Below, piece after piece: positions 34,301 to 43,955 of a DNA stretch of 64,000 nucleotides. Each line of letters opens with the position of its first letter. Within the stretch, counting starts at the first letter, position 1. The notes under the pieces were generated by a model that searched no databases, was not told where the DNA came from, and saw nothing but the letters and a program-made list of their open reading frames with translations. This DNA is from Cylicocyclus nassatus (Eukaryota > Nematoda > Chromadorea > Rhabditida > Strongylidae). The stretch covers positions 66,867,117 to 66,931,116 of the forward strand of contig CATQJL010000112.1 in the NCBI GenBank assembly GCA_958299035.1, written 5' to 3'. The position numbers were made by a program, and so were the translations under genes.

Positions 34301-36154
34301 TCAGCGATGACTGCATAGGCAAGACCGACAAGGACACAGTCATAGGACTGAAATTCAAAACAGTCACATTGACATTGGTTAAAACAATAGACCTGAAAGG
34401 CTACGAGTTTATCGTTCACTAAGTACATTTGAGTTGGATAAACGGCGAAGTAACTTTTGAGACTGCGATGAGGCAGCAGACATAGATCAGAACCGGAATG
34501 TACCTTGAAAACCGTGCCTCAATCAAATTGTGGTTATTCGGTTGACGAGATATCAGCGAACTCAATGGCTAAGCTACGCACAAACTTATTTCTATAAATA
34601 AAACTCAAACTTTGTAAAAATGTTGTTTGAGTTTATTTCGTTAAGAAAACGCAAGCCGTTAGATTGATTGAGCTAAAAGTTTGCTCACATGCGTACCATA
34701 GTTGGAACCAAATATTCGTATTCGAATAGTTTATCAAAAATATTTGAATATTCGAATAGTCGAATAAACGACAAAGGTCTTTGTTCGGATAGTTGGTTTA
34801 TTCGACAATCCGGAAAAATGATCTGTACGACTGTTCGAATATTCACGGAATTTCAAAAGGCAGTTATTTCTGGATATTTGAGATATTTTGTAAAATAGTT
34901 CGAATATCCTATGATATTTAGTTACTGGATTATTCGAATACTCGAATATTCAATCAAGTTCGATTATTCGAATATTCGGAAGTTTGAATATTGGAATGTG
35001 CCCATGCCCGGATATTTTAATTCGAACTTTACTAAGATCGGAAGTCGAATAATATTCGTTTATTCGGAAAATTTTTAAAAATACTCTTCCATTCGATAAA
35101 ATTATCCGTTCCTTACTATCGTCCCACGGGTAGAATACAGGCGACTTCACTCGGCAAATCACCGTGCCCTTATATTGTTTCGTCGATTCTTTACTTACAT
35201 TTAGAAAAAAAACTTAACATGCTCGAATCAATCATCTTCCCATAATCATATAAGCAGGAACGTTTAGGAGGATGCGGCGTTCGCGTCAAAGCGCTTTTGC
35301 GCATGAAACAAGAAGTTCAAAACCATACTATGCAGATATGTTTTGTTAGCTAAAACTATTCGAAGTTTCGGGTGAGACCGGGGTGCCCTGCTGGCTAACA
35401 ATATGAGTAGTTGTCGGTTTATTCGATGGTTGTCGGCCACTCTTCCGGTTGGAATTCCCATAATAAGAATTTTACAATCATAAACTGTTTACAGAGTCGT
35501 TGTTGTCAGGTCTCGGCACGAGCTGACAGCAGGAAATTTTCAAAACGAAGACCCCTTGATTTTGCTAGGATTTACAAAATCCCTTTTGACCCTAAATCCT
35601 AAACATAAAGAACTCTCAAAAAAACGTCGACTAAAAAACGTCGTGTCTTTTCGGGAACAAAAACGATATCCCCTTTGTTTTCTGTCCCAAAAACGATATT
35701 CAGACTGCCCCGTGCCAGCTGGAGCCGGGCTCTGGTTGTCGTTTCGGATGAAAATTTTCTTTGGGCACCTCAATAATTGAGGCCTGGCTAGATAAGCTGA
35801 AAGAAATTACAATGCGATTTTTTCAAAAAATACAATGGTTTGTTGGAGATGTATTTAAAAAAAATCCGTTAATTTTCAACAGCAATAACGTCAAGATTGA
35901 TGCATTATCAAAGGAACGTATAAGATAGTAACGAATAAGGATTCTATTGGGATGCAATTGTACTCGATTACTGCACAATTTTCGCGGTTTACTCTTCAAA
36001 TCGAAGCTTACCATAGCAAACAAGTTCCTTGTTCCGTTTCCACCAAACGCGATTGTTTCCCCATCAATCATGGCTTTACCTCTGGCAATCCCTTGCCGAA
36101 TTCTATTGTGCAGTTCTAACAATAATTTGCCATACGGGTCGTTAAGATTACACT
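28367..36154 (-). CDS. SCP/TAPS (CAP-domain) secreted protein, transposon-expanded gene
   Basis: CAP proteins (ASP, VAL) are secreted cysteine-rich proteins expanded in parasitic nematodes; most functions are unknown. Exons on the minus strand: 36012-36154 (CNLNDPYGKLLLELHNRIRQ, NGTRNLFAM), 34244-34347 (SYDCVLVGLAYAVIADCRIN), 34062-34194 (RQAYVYAFEDWLGTASLPLR), about 28567-28774 (NNFGGWYLMFQMIYHKSLRM, then GCAHQICGRSNNKLAIACAY) and 28367-28509 (KWGCTKRTCKAVV, CNSNTGLC). The first three join in phase, as do the last two. Between 34062 and 28774 at least one exon of length 1 mod 3 is still missing. The order HNxxR, YDCxL, FQM, GCA..C and a Cys-rich tail ending GLC is that of a CAP domain plus hinge. 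A signal-peptide exon upstream of 36154 and any exon after 28367 were not found; 36181-37499 is a transposon. It could also be two broken paralogues. Confidence 0.72.
28820..29540. other. Unassigned spacer within the CAP gene
   Basis: AT-rich sequence. An open plus-strand frame near 29180-29320 (KCLRFCSQRLQKGEEMLK ... EELCCGCKSEQDF) is Cys-containing but has no start, acceptor or family match, so I leave it unassigned. Confidence 0.35.
29541..29604. repeat. Hairpin with 23-bp stem
   Basis: CTGGAACTGTTCCCGCACAG at 29541 pairs with its complement ending near 29604, around a loop of about 13-18 bp. It sits at the left edge of a larger nested fold-back region. Confidence 0.88.
29626..30482. repeat. 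Nested fold-back element
   Basis: Outer arms: about 29626-29815 (CGCACCGTTTTGAACGGCGG, AATTTTGACCGTTCTCAA, CTCATTTTGGCCTTATTCC) pair with about 30297-30480. A second inner inverted repeat pairs about 29790-29880 with 29920-30045 (GAAGATGGACCTTCGTGCGC and its complement; AACACATGAAGTAGGCCTGA and its complement). Several long frames inside it are arm shadows, not genes. Confidence 0.78.
30540..31005. repeat. Fold-back element of the AACGCTGATTCC family
   Basis: Left AAAGTCAGCTCGGCCAACCC and TGAAACGCTGACTCCAAATC pair with right CGGGTTGGCCGAGCTGACTT and GAGTTGGAATCAGCGTTTCA. The motif AACGCTGA followed by a TTTCC tract also recurs inverted at 38562-39020 and 46130-46920, defining a family. Confidence 0.8.
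31228..31985. mobile_element. Two RTE-type tails in inverted orientation, duplicated
   Basis: Three partial copies of the RTE/SINE-like unit lie around two short palindromic junctions (ATCGAGCATGCTGATCACCC and its complement, at about 31240-31300 and 31740-31785). Between them is a (GTCT)n tract at 31505-31565. The unit 31380-31490 is repeated nearly exactly at 31870-31985. Confidence 0.8.
31986..32086. other. AT-rich spacer before the candidate plus-strand exons
   Basis: Short AT-rich stretch ending in the TTTTGCAG acceptor of the first candidate plus-strand exon. Confidence 0.5.
32087..32808 (+). CDS. Candidate plus-strand exons nested within the CAP gene
   Basis: Three coding-like pieces follow each other. 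32087-32163 after TTTTGCAG: ALTILSPKEPRFSRQDDLFD, then stop. From 32193 after TTTTCAG: KKRVVIESVEGSSITKEELV and IEKTECVEEEVEKRSS, with no clear donor. 32635-32808: LSREDHVIFVDKFRNVRLGL, then AEVTSVRNGTQRDQGLK, ending at a perfect donor (AAG|GTAAGT). Phases between the pieces are not resolved, so they may be alternative ends of one gene or remnants of more than one. A TA-flanked MITE separates the last two. No family recognised. Confidence 0.35.
32331..32610. mobile_element. TACAGTC-ended palindromic MITE
   Basis: The ends TACAGTC and GACTGTA bound arms ATTTCATATGATCATG and its complement, then GCACACACCGTCCACCTTTG and its near complement. TA at each end suggests a Tc1/mariner-type target. Confidence 0.82.
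32820..33195. other. GC-rich imperfect inverted repeats
   Basis: Repeated GATTTTGTCC motifs and an inverted pair (GACAAAATCAGGTGTCC-like, 32920-32980) lie here, together with CGGAATG / CATTCCG near 32900 and 33005. It is probably repeat-derived; I see no exon. Confidence 0.45.
33196..33786. mobile_element. MITE with GTATAAGCCGCA ends, copy 2
   Basis: Left TACCCTATTTTCCGGAGTAT, right complement of ATACTCCGGAAAATAGGGTA, both followed inward by AAGCCGCA or its complement; the right side has the motif twice. The 591-bp element has no coding capacity. It is related by its ends to 7291-7494. Confidence 0.88.
34690..35100. repeat. TTCGAATA-rich self-complementary region
   Basis: About twenty copies of ATTCGAATA, TATTCGAAT and close variants occur in both orientations over 400 bp. 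The motif is itself palindromic, so the region can fold extensively. It lies in the intron between CAP exons 36012-36154 and 34244-34347. Confidence 0.8.
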
Positions 36155-36180
36155 CTGAAATGAAATGTCCGAAAAACTCT

Positions 36181-37499
36181 GGGTCGGTAGTAATCTGGTC
36201 GAAACTCCGAGTTTGAAGCCCCGCGTTAACTCAGAGATAACTCTGAGTTCTGTTTTTGAAACTCTGAGTTACGCTTATTGAAACCCTGAGTTCCGCTTTT
36301 GTAATTCCGAATTCCAACTCTCAAGCGCGAATTTTGCTTTGAGGAGCTGTTAAGCACTTTGCTGCAAAAAGCGACGTTAAAGTAGGAACTCGAACCTGTA
36401 TGGTCTAGCGTAAAGATCCTATCACTAAACCGCTAGACCATGACACACCCATGAACCCTAAAATTGCTTTGCCATAATGTACTCACTCATTCCATTAACA
36501 CTTAGCAGGTCAGGACAAGTTATACCAAAGCCTCACTCATTTCCATTTCTATCGGGCAGTGATGGTTTATCACGAGGATTGGTCTTTTGCGCAGCTGAAA
36601 GCTTCAAATAATAGAGAAAGCGGATGGCATACGCAATGATAAGAATTGACTATTAGGATTTGCGCACAGAATAAATCCTCCGGGCAAAGTTTGCCCTTCC
36701 ATGATTTCGTCTTATTTACCGTATACCTACCGTAACCGTTCCATATGTCACCAGTGTATGTAGCAGATAGATTGTCCGTAATCTGCATCCCGAATAACCC
36801 CAGTGTACCAAGTTTCGATCAGTTTCGTGATTTTCTCCTATCTACCGTAAACCTACCTAACTTCGTCAGATGACACCACAGTATAATCTACATGTCATAT
36901 TCGTTATCGGCGCTCCGAATAACCCCAGTGTACCAAGTTTCGATCAGTTTCGTGATCTTCTCCCATCTACCGTAAACCTACCGTAACACCTCTACATGAC
37001 CCCATAGTGAAAAATGGGTACCATATGCGTGACCAGCGCACCGAATAACCCCCTGGGCCAAGTTTTTACAAAATTTCAAAGTTTTGTAAACACTGCGCAC
37101 CACGATACCCCCATCATGCCTGTTTAAACTACGAGCAAAATGTACTCCGGAGGACTTTTTAGCTGCCCCTCTTCTTTTGCGCACTATTTCTCTTTCTCTG
37201 ACCAAACTCAGAGTTATCTCTGAGTTCACGATAGACTGGAACGCGCATCAAACTCAGAGTTATCGCAGACACTAGTTGCGCGTTTGGTGGCGCTGTTTCT
37301 TGTGCAAGACGATTTGGACAATGTTGCGCTACTAGGAATAAAGTACGTGTTAAGGAGAATCCTGCCATATCATCGCTTTCCGGATTTGATCTGTTCAAAC
37401 ACCTGTTAAAGGGGTCAAAAAGTTGCGCGTTAGCTCAGAGATAACTCAGAGTTAACTCTGAGATATAACTCTGAGTTTCGATAGGTTTACTACCGACCC
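36181..37499. mobile_element. 1.3-kb inverted-repeat element upstream of the CAP exon
   Basis: The ends GGGTCGGTAGTAA and TTACTACCGACCC are inverted; inside both ends, AACTCAGAGATAACTCTGAG-type repeats recur in both orientations. The centre carries about three imperfect copies of a segment containing CGAATAACCCCAGTGTACCA and CTACCGTAAACCTACC. A tRNA-like sequence lies at 36381-36446. The left end is 26 bp from the CAP exon. Confidence 0.75.
36381..36446 (-). pseudogene. tRNA-like sequence (probable tRNA-derived SINE or pseudogene)
   Basis: Minus strand: ATGGTCTAGCGGTTTAGTGA matches an A box, and GGTTCGAGTTCC, with one extra base, approximates a B box about 30 bp later. The region between forms an imperfect anticodon-like arm. 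The acceptor stem is not evident. It lies inside the 36181-37499 element, so a functional tRNA is unlikely. Confidence 0.5.
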
Positions 37500-38561
37500 T
37501 GACTTTTTCCACATTATACAGAACACCTCAGCAAATGAGCGTATTGTTTGATTTTCTTGATTCTTTTGCGATCTTTTACGCAACGTCATGTACCATTTCA
37601 AAAGGCTTACTGTTTTATTATTTTCAAGCAATAGTAAGATCGCAATTCAATTATCGGAGAATTACGCTAAAAGGTACATCGAAAAACTTTTGTGACAATA
37701 ATAAAATGTTTTATCAATTTTGTGACGTGGAGAATTCAATAAGTTTTTTGATGATTGTAGAGAAAGCCGCTGCTACACTGTATACTGCGTGATTTTTGGA
37801 ATAGAGATCAGCCTCTGAGCGCAAAGTCCAATTTGAAGCCAGCTCAGCGACCCTGATTTATCCTAACGATTATTTTGATTAAGATCACTGTTGGCACAAA
37901 TCTTTTAAGAGTTTTTGGCTGTAGTATTGAAAACAATTGGTTGTGACATTCTTTACCTAGTATCCACCTTTGTGCCAGCTTTATAAAAACAATTAGTAAA
38001 TGGTTGTGAAAGCTTTCCAAGAGAGATAAGGTCGGTCAAACAGCAAGCTCATTTTCTGGAGCAAAACATATATCTTATTCAGAGCATGGTATGGGACGTA
38101 CGTGAATTGACCAATATGCAGCTGGATAGTAGAAGAAGCCACTGGAATTCTCTAGTCATTTCGAGTATGTCTGATAAATAAGTCTCACCTCAAAGATGTG
38201 TTGCATTCGCGCGCTGTAGCAATGAAGAATTTTCTGAGTCCTTCTGACCTTCTGACCTCTATATAGCTTGAGCAGATTATCAGTATTATATTGTTACAAA
38301 TTTGTCAAAACACTGAGAAAATTTTAGTTATATGCAGTTCCAAAAAGATGTTAGATAGTCTTCGTCTGTCACTGTTATATGCCTGTCACTTTGATCGCAA
38401 CTGAGTCAACCCCATTTCAAGAATGGTAGCTCCAGAGATACAGTAAGTTTCAACCCGGATTTGGATAGGTAAGCATCCGCCTCGCAAAGGTCCGCGCGGT
38501 TTCGCAGCTACGGTATATCATATAGCGCCAAGAACTCATGTCTGCGTCTTTTCATTCTTCT
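37500..38561. other. Unassigned AT-rich region
   Basis: I see no supported exon. Sequence immediately right of 37499 would continue the CAP gene upstream region before the element inserted, but no signal-peptide exon is recognisable. Confidence 0.4.
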
Positions 38562-39020
38562 CACAAGGAAATGGTCACAAGTCGAAGTGGCCAATTCACA
38601 CAAGCTGCATGCCATTAGATGCAGCATAAAACGCTGACTCTAAATCTGTCTTCCTTATCTGCGGAGCGTTTTTGTGGACGAAATTATAAGTCATTGAAGA
38701 CCATTATTTTACTAAGAAATTGAGCGTTTAAAGTGCAAACTTGGCCGTACAAAGCCATTCTCGTCTCGTTGGACCAAAACGTGCAACCAGGTCACTTCAT
38801 AAGGTCCATACCTAGAGTTGAGCTGAAAGAGCAATAATGTGCCTAATTTCGCAATTTTTGTACGCGATTTTTACGCTGTAAAGTTGCTTATAATTTTGCC
38901 TACAAAGGCCCTCTGCAGATATGGAAGACAGATTTGAAATCAGCGTTTTGTGCTGCATCGAATGGTATGCAGCTTGTATGGATTGGCCACTTCGACTTCT
39001 GACCATTCCCTTGTCAGTCT
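38562..39020. repeat. Fold-back element of the AACGCTGATTCC family, second member
   Basis: Left ACAAGGAAATGGTCACAAGT, GCATGCCATTAGATGCAGCA and AAAACGCTGACTCTAAATCT pair with the right segments near 38930-39020. A partial copy lacking the second arm is at 31128-31210. Confidence 0.78.
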
Positions 39021-39435
39021 TTCCTTGGCCAAAAGCCAGCGTTTTGAACGCAATCGGTTGTTTGTCAGCCTTGCCCTGATTCACATTGGGGCAGCCTGCA
39101 ATGTCAGCTGATGCGCATGGTGAAATTGTGCGCATTTAAATTGTGCGCATTCTTTCCATTTGAAATACATACTCATAAACTACTTCTTTGTTGCCGATAG
39201 CCATTGCTTGATAGTCATAGGCATGGTGAATTGCGCCTTTGTCGAGGACTCAACATTTGTGAGTTTGATTTTTCAAACATTTGTCTGCCTTCAGGATATC
39301 AAGTTTGCGCTTGGGAAAGTCCGAAAATGTTAGAGTCGCTTTTTTGTAACTTTGGACATGCTCGATGTTTCGAGGAAAACATGTCAACTTGGAGAGCCAT
39401 CAGTGAAGGCAGATTGGCCAGTTGAAGCCAAATCA

Positions 39436-39522
39436 CAATTTTACATTAGTCTTGCGTATGCTCCTCTGATATCAATGGCGGTTGATATCAGAGGAGCATA
39501 CGCAAGACTATTGTAAAATTGT
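39436..39522. repeat. 41-bp-arm hairpin
   Basis: Bases 39436-39476 and 39482-39522 are complementary with one mismatch and a 5-nt loop (TGGCG). Arms begin ACAATTTTACATTAGTCTTG and end CTGATATCAA. A perfect stem this long in RNA would be a Dicer-type substrate. Confidence 0.92.
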
Positions 39523-40446
39523 AAATCCAGGTAAATCCATGTATATAAAGCATTCTGCTTGCCACATATTACGAGCCAATGACTCAAATATAGCCGAAAA
39601 GGACCAGAAACATGTAGGTCGTCCCAACCGTGCAATTCTTTTGCACTTACGGAAGACATTTATGTTAAAGAGAGGGAAGACGAAAGCGGTAAAATGCATT
39701 AGATAAGAGGAGACATGCAGATGCTGAATTGCAATGGTTTTCGGAGCACATGGTTCATAAGTTGGATACAGCCGCTGTAATGCGCGAGAGTTCGACAACA
39801 ACTGAATGTACGACTGTTAGAACGCCAGAGGTTCTTCACGTAAATATTTGATTCACTATTCGACTGTTGTAAGTTTTCGTATCACATTTTTGGCCGCATC
39901 CAGTGCGCCTCAAAAGTTCTACAAAATAAGCTCTTCTTCAAATCGGAGAAGCTACCATAAAATACGTGTTCATATAACCGCCTCTAATTCTGTCACGCAA
40001 TAATGAGAATTTTTGATTCTTACAAATCACAAAGTTACGCTTAACAAAGAGTATCCAAAGATGATTATTCAACACGGACGAAGCGGGGCAGAAGGTAGTA
40101 TAATGAAATACTCGCTACGCGCGGATTAGCCGTATCGTCTAGGCCTACCTCGTAAGCATACCGCTCGAAAGTAGTTCATTCAGTTATGTAACGCCATGCT
40201 GTATCGCAACGCAATACCTCTGTTATTTTGAGCGAATACTGCAACGTGGCTTTCCAAATGAACTATTACATCAATCATCATCAATCATTTCTAGCCTATG
40301 ATAATGCGCTTGTTATGTTTATACACTCTTAACAACTCTGGTACATCTATAAATGGGCCCAGAAGTGAATGATGGTTTGTTTACATTGGTGTAACTATGA
40401 TGTACTTATATATTATATATGCAGTAAACATAAATATAAATATAAA
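39523..40446. other. Unassigned region
   Basis: AT-rich sequence without recognisable exons or repeat structure beyond short A/T tracts (TATAAATA repeats near 40425-40448). Confidence 0.4.
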
Positions 40447-41134
40447 TACAGGGTGTCCCAAAAGTATGTATGCAACTGTTTGATCGTTAATATCTCTCTT
40501 CCCAAGAAGTCTATCGCTTTCAAGTCTTTCGCCTTGCTTTAGGTACCATTCTGTAGAACTGGCTTCAACAGAGTTACAGTATGGAGAGAATCACGGACCC
40601 CTCTTCATTACTGTAGGATTACGGTAGAAACTTGAAACATATGGTGTCAATGTGGAAAAAGCTGCCATTTCAAAATTTTCAAAAAAAATTTGAAAACTTG
40701 TGTAAAGGGTTTTTATGAACGCTGAGTTCAATACTCAACTCTTTACAAGGTTGCGAAGCTTTCTAAACGGTGTAACCGTTTTAGGAACATTGAAAAATGG
40801 CCGCTACCTCTTACCTGGCATAACTCTTCAATGAAGCATCATAATAAGTTTGGAACTTTATAGTAAATTAGCAACTCTAATTAGCTTAGTGTAAAGGTTT
40901 TCAAACTGTTTTGTTTCTTTTCTGAGGCAAAATATGGCCTTTCATGGCTCAAAACACTCTTTGAAGTTTCTACCGTAAACCTATAGTAACGAAGAAAGAT
41001 GGGTGATTCGTTATACTGAAAATCTAAGTTGAAGCCAGGTCTACAAAATGGTACCTAAAGCGAGGCGAAAGACTTTTTGGGAAGAGAGATGTTAACGATT
41101 AAACAGTGCATGCATAATTTTGGGACACCCTGTA
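40447..41134. mobile_element. Mariner-type palindromic element (TACAGGGTGTCCCAAAA ends), copy 1
   Basis: Ends TACAGGGTGTCCCAAAAGTA and the complement of TTTTGGGACACCCTGTA. The whole 688 bp is an imperfect palindrome (GGTACCATTCTGTAGA on the left, CTACAAAATGGTACC on the right). There is no transposase frame, so it is non-autonomous. Copies: 59482-60164 and 62931 onward. Confidence 0.9.
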
Positions 41135-42065
41135 TTTAAGCCGAAGATAGTTTGCAGTGAAAGAGAATCACTGTCTGATTTCAGTTTAGAGAAGCAAGGT
41201 TACATGGGCGAAGAAAAGAACAACATTGTGTTCGTTGTGTTTATGTAGGATACAAAGTCTTGCGCATTCTTATCTTCCAGAACTAAAACGCAGAGCTCAT
41301 ATGGATTGTAAATGTATGTAGAAATATCATTATACTTGTGAATTGCTGTTTGGGAGCCATCAGGAAAGAAGGATATACAATGTATTATTAAATTAACATA
41401 GAAGCTGAATGCAGATGAGCTACATTCGATAAATCGTCGGATTCAGTATCATAAAAGACATTCTCACGATGAACATGAAGTTTGGCGTTTTACAATGTGA
41501 CGTTTTGATAAAATGGGACAGAGCTGGAAACATTGTAAAAAATAAAGAAAAGCTTACCGCAAGCTTGAAGACAATGAAGAGTACATATCGTCAACATACT
41601 TTCCATACTTGATTGGCACAGTTGGAGAGTTCTCTACAAATTTCTTTTGTATTCACCCCTGTCATCGCCTAGTGGGATTGTCTTTGATATATGCTCTACT
41701 TACTACCTTCGTTTTTTGCGTTTTTCTGTTTTCTACAGTTCTAGCTGCTCTCAAGTTCTCGCTGTCCATCCAACTTTTCTTCCTTCTTTGTAGGCTTTGG
41801 ATTAGTTTGCCATTGCTAGTGGGCATAATCATTCTTTCGATTTAAGTCATCAATTTGAGAACTTTATAATGCTTGCCCGCACGGGTAAATCGTCTCATTC
41901 CGCTTCTGCCCGCATTCTTAGCAAAAGAACTGTGAGTAATCTATCAATTAGTCAAAGCGGGTACAATTCCCGATATTGACTACGAATATATCTTCCCTAT
42001 GGGTGAAGTTATCCAGTCTGGTTAAAAACACTGACCCTATGAGCCACTGAAAATTTGCTTTAGTT
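41135..42065. other. Unassigned region upstream of LINE remnant
   Basis: On the minus strand near 41560-41660 there is a short coding-like stretch ending at a GTAAGC donor, including KYVDDMYSS, but frames are ambiguous and no family is established. Nothing else is supported. Confidence 0.35.
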
Positions 42066-42251
42066 TTGCAAACGGGAGCGGAGACAGAGAAACGCGAGGG
42101 AAATGTCTTAATTTGGAGGCTTGCTGAAGTTCCGTTCAAGCTTTCAGTGCTGGAGCGCAAGAAGCATCTAGGTGAGAGCGTAGCGCAAATCCTGAAAACA
42201 TTGCAGATAGAAGCATGTCCCGGAGACATACCGAAGGGGCAAATTGGTTGA
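42066..42251 (+). pseudogene. LINE ORF1-like remnant
   Basis: The frame KREGNVLIWRLAEVPFKLSV, then LERKKHLGESVAQILKTL and IEACPGDI, resembles the conserved block of nematode CR1-like LINE first-ORF proteins (NVLIWGLPE-type motif followed by a helical segment). It is short, ends abruptly and lies about 1.5 kb upstream of reverse-transcriptase remnants in the same orientation. Confidence 0.5.
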
Positions 42252-43955
42252 AAGAAAGCCACGTTTTGTCAAAATCGTATTCCCCTCGCGCTACTATTGG
42301 AGCAAACTCTATCAAATGCTTACCGTTTGCTGCACTCCTCTCTTTCTAATGCTTTTGTCCGCTGAAGCGCTACTTCAACGAAGAGAGAACGGGGCTTAGA
42401 GCTATGGAGGAAGCTTGAGTGAAGCAGAAAGGCAATAAGAGTGGGTTATATACCTCGGAAAGGTTAAGCATATCTCTGAACTGTCCCAAAAGACCTGTTA
42501 AGGAAAGGTTGGGTTGGCCAGGTTCTATAATAATAATTTTATTACATGTTTTTTGTTCCACAAATTTGGTCAACAAGTTACATACTTTTCGCCCCTTTTT
42601 AGCTTCTACCGCCCCTATGTCGCTTATGTTACAACTTCAAATTCTTCAACTCAGAAATTGTGAACGATTTCTAACGTACTCAAATCACTATCGTAATGGA
42701 AAAAAGGTGGTGGGGTTTCTGCTATACATTTGATGATTCCGCAGTAAAACGCCTTCATATTGATCATAGCCTGAAAGCTGATAAACTCTGGGTAGATCTT
42801 TTTACTGATTGCCTCATTCTCGCCTTTGTCATTACCGTACATCGATCATCATCTGCAAATATGAAAGAATGATATATCTCTTACAAATACTTGCATAACT
42901 TTCAGCTTGATCAGAATGTGACGGTTCCTGCTCGAGATAATGCGGCGATTTGTCTTGTATTTTCCTCGAGTGATAAATATTGACAGGAATATCTAGACTT
43001 CCCCACCCTTCGCCTCATACGGTCAATGCCGTCGCTTCCTATACACATTTTTCCAAATGCAAAAACTGTATCTTGTCACTTCCTGTCTTCCAAAAAGCAA
43101 ATTGGTCGGAAATAAATAGTGCTTCTATGTGTTGACTGGAGAAAATTCATAACTTCTTGTCAGTTGACGATTTAGATTACCGATGTTGCATTATTTTATA
43201 TGGTATTTTCGTCAGATATGTACCTTTTACTCCAACAAAGCTTTCTTTCAATTCTATCCCACTCATATCATAGATAGTAAATAAATAAATAAATATCCGC
43301 AAGTTGGTTAAACAAAAACAGCGGCTCTTTATTTCGCTATCCAACATTATTGGAAACGACTTGTATGAACTGGTTTGCCTCTACCTAAGTTTAAATCTCT
43401 AAGTTACCTCGAAAAGTTCTTTGTGCCCCCCTTGAGGAAATCCTTTGGCTAGAGGTTTCACCTCGGCTTTATTTCGCCCCACAATTATTGTACAAAGAGA
43501 GTTTAGATTGCCAGTTTTGGTTGATGATGCCGAGAATTTATGACGATTTGGAAGTAAAGGCTTTGACTTTTTATTATATTTTCAATGTCTCTCTTTCTGT
43601 GGGTTTTGTACTTATGATATGGAAAGAGGCGTTAGTTACGACCAATCCAAAAAAAAGAATCTAAAGAATCTTGGTGAACTTTCGACCCAAGAATATAAGG
43701 TCTCCTGCTGGTAAGATCCTCGAGAAGATAATCAGAAGAAAGCTGTTCGAATGGCTAAATGAAGATGGTGAAAATACCCTTGAGCAATATGGTTTCATCC
43801 GGGTTCGTCGACAATTACTTTGCTGACTCTGAATTTGATTGAACCACTGCTTTCAACAATGGTCAAACTGTTAGCATCATTTATTTGTTTTCTTAGCCAT
43901 CGATAGAAATAACCATAACATCTTCTGAGATTAGCAGATTATGGCATAAGAGGTA

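Noticed and set aside
34346..34540. Further minus-strand exons upstream of CAP exon 34244-34347 (RFSSLKSYFAVYPTQ, MYLVNDKLVAFQ)
   Set aside because: They are phase-consistent but need a weak GTCTAT donor, and the CAP fold is continuous when exon 36012-36154 joins directly to 34244-34347.
41560..41660. Minus-strand KYVDDMYSS as a reverse-transcriptase catalytic box
   Set aside because: The flanks do not match any reverse-transcriptase motif and another frame of the same stretch is equally open.
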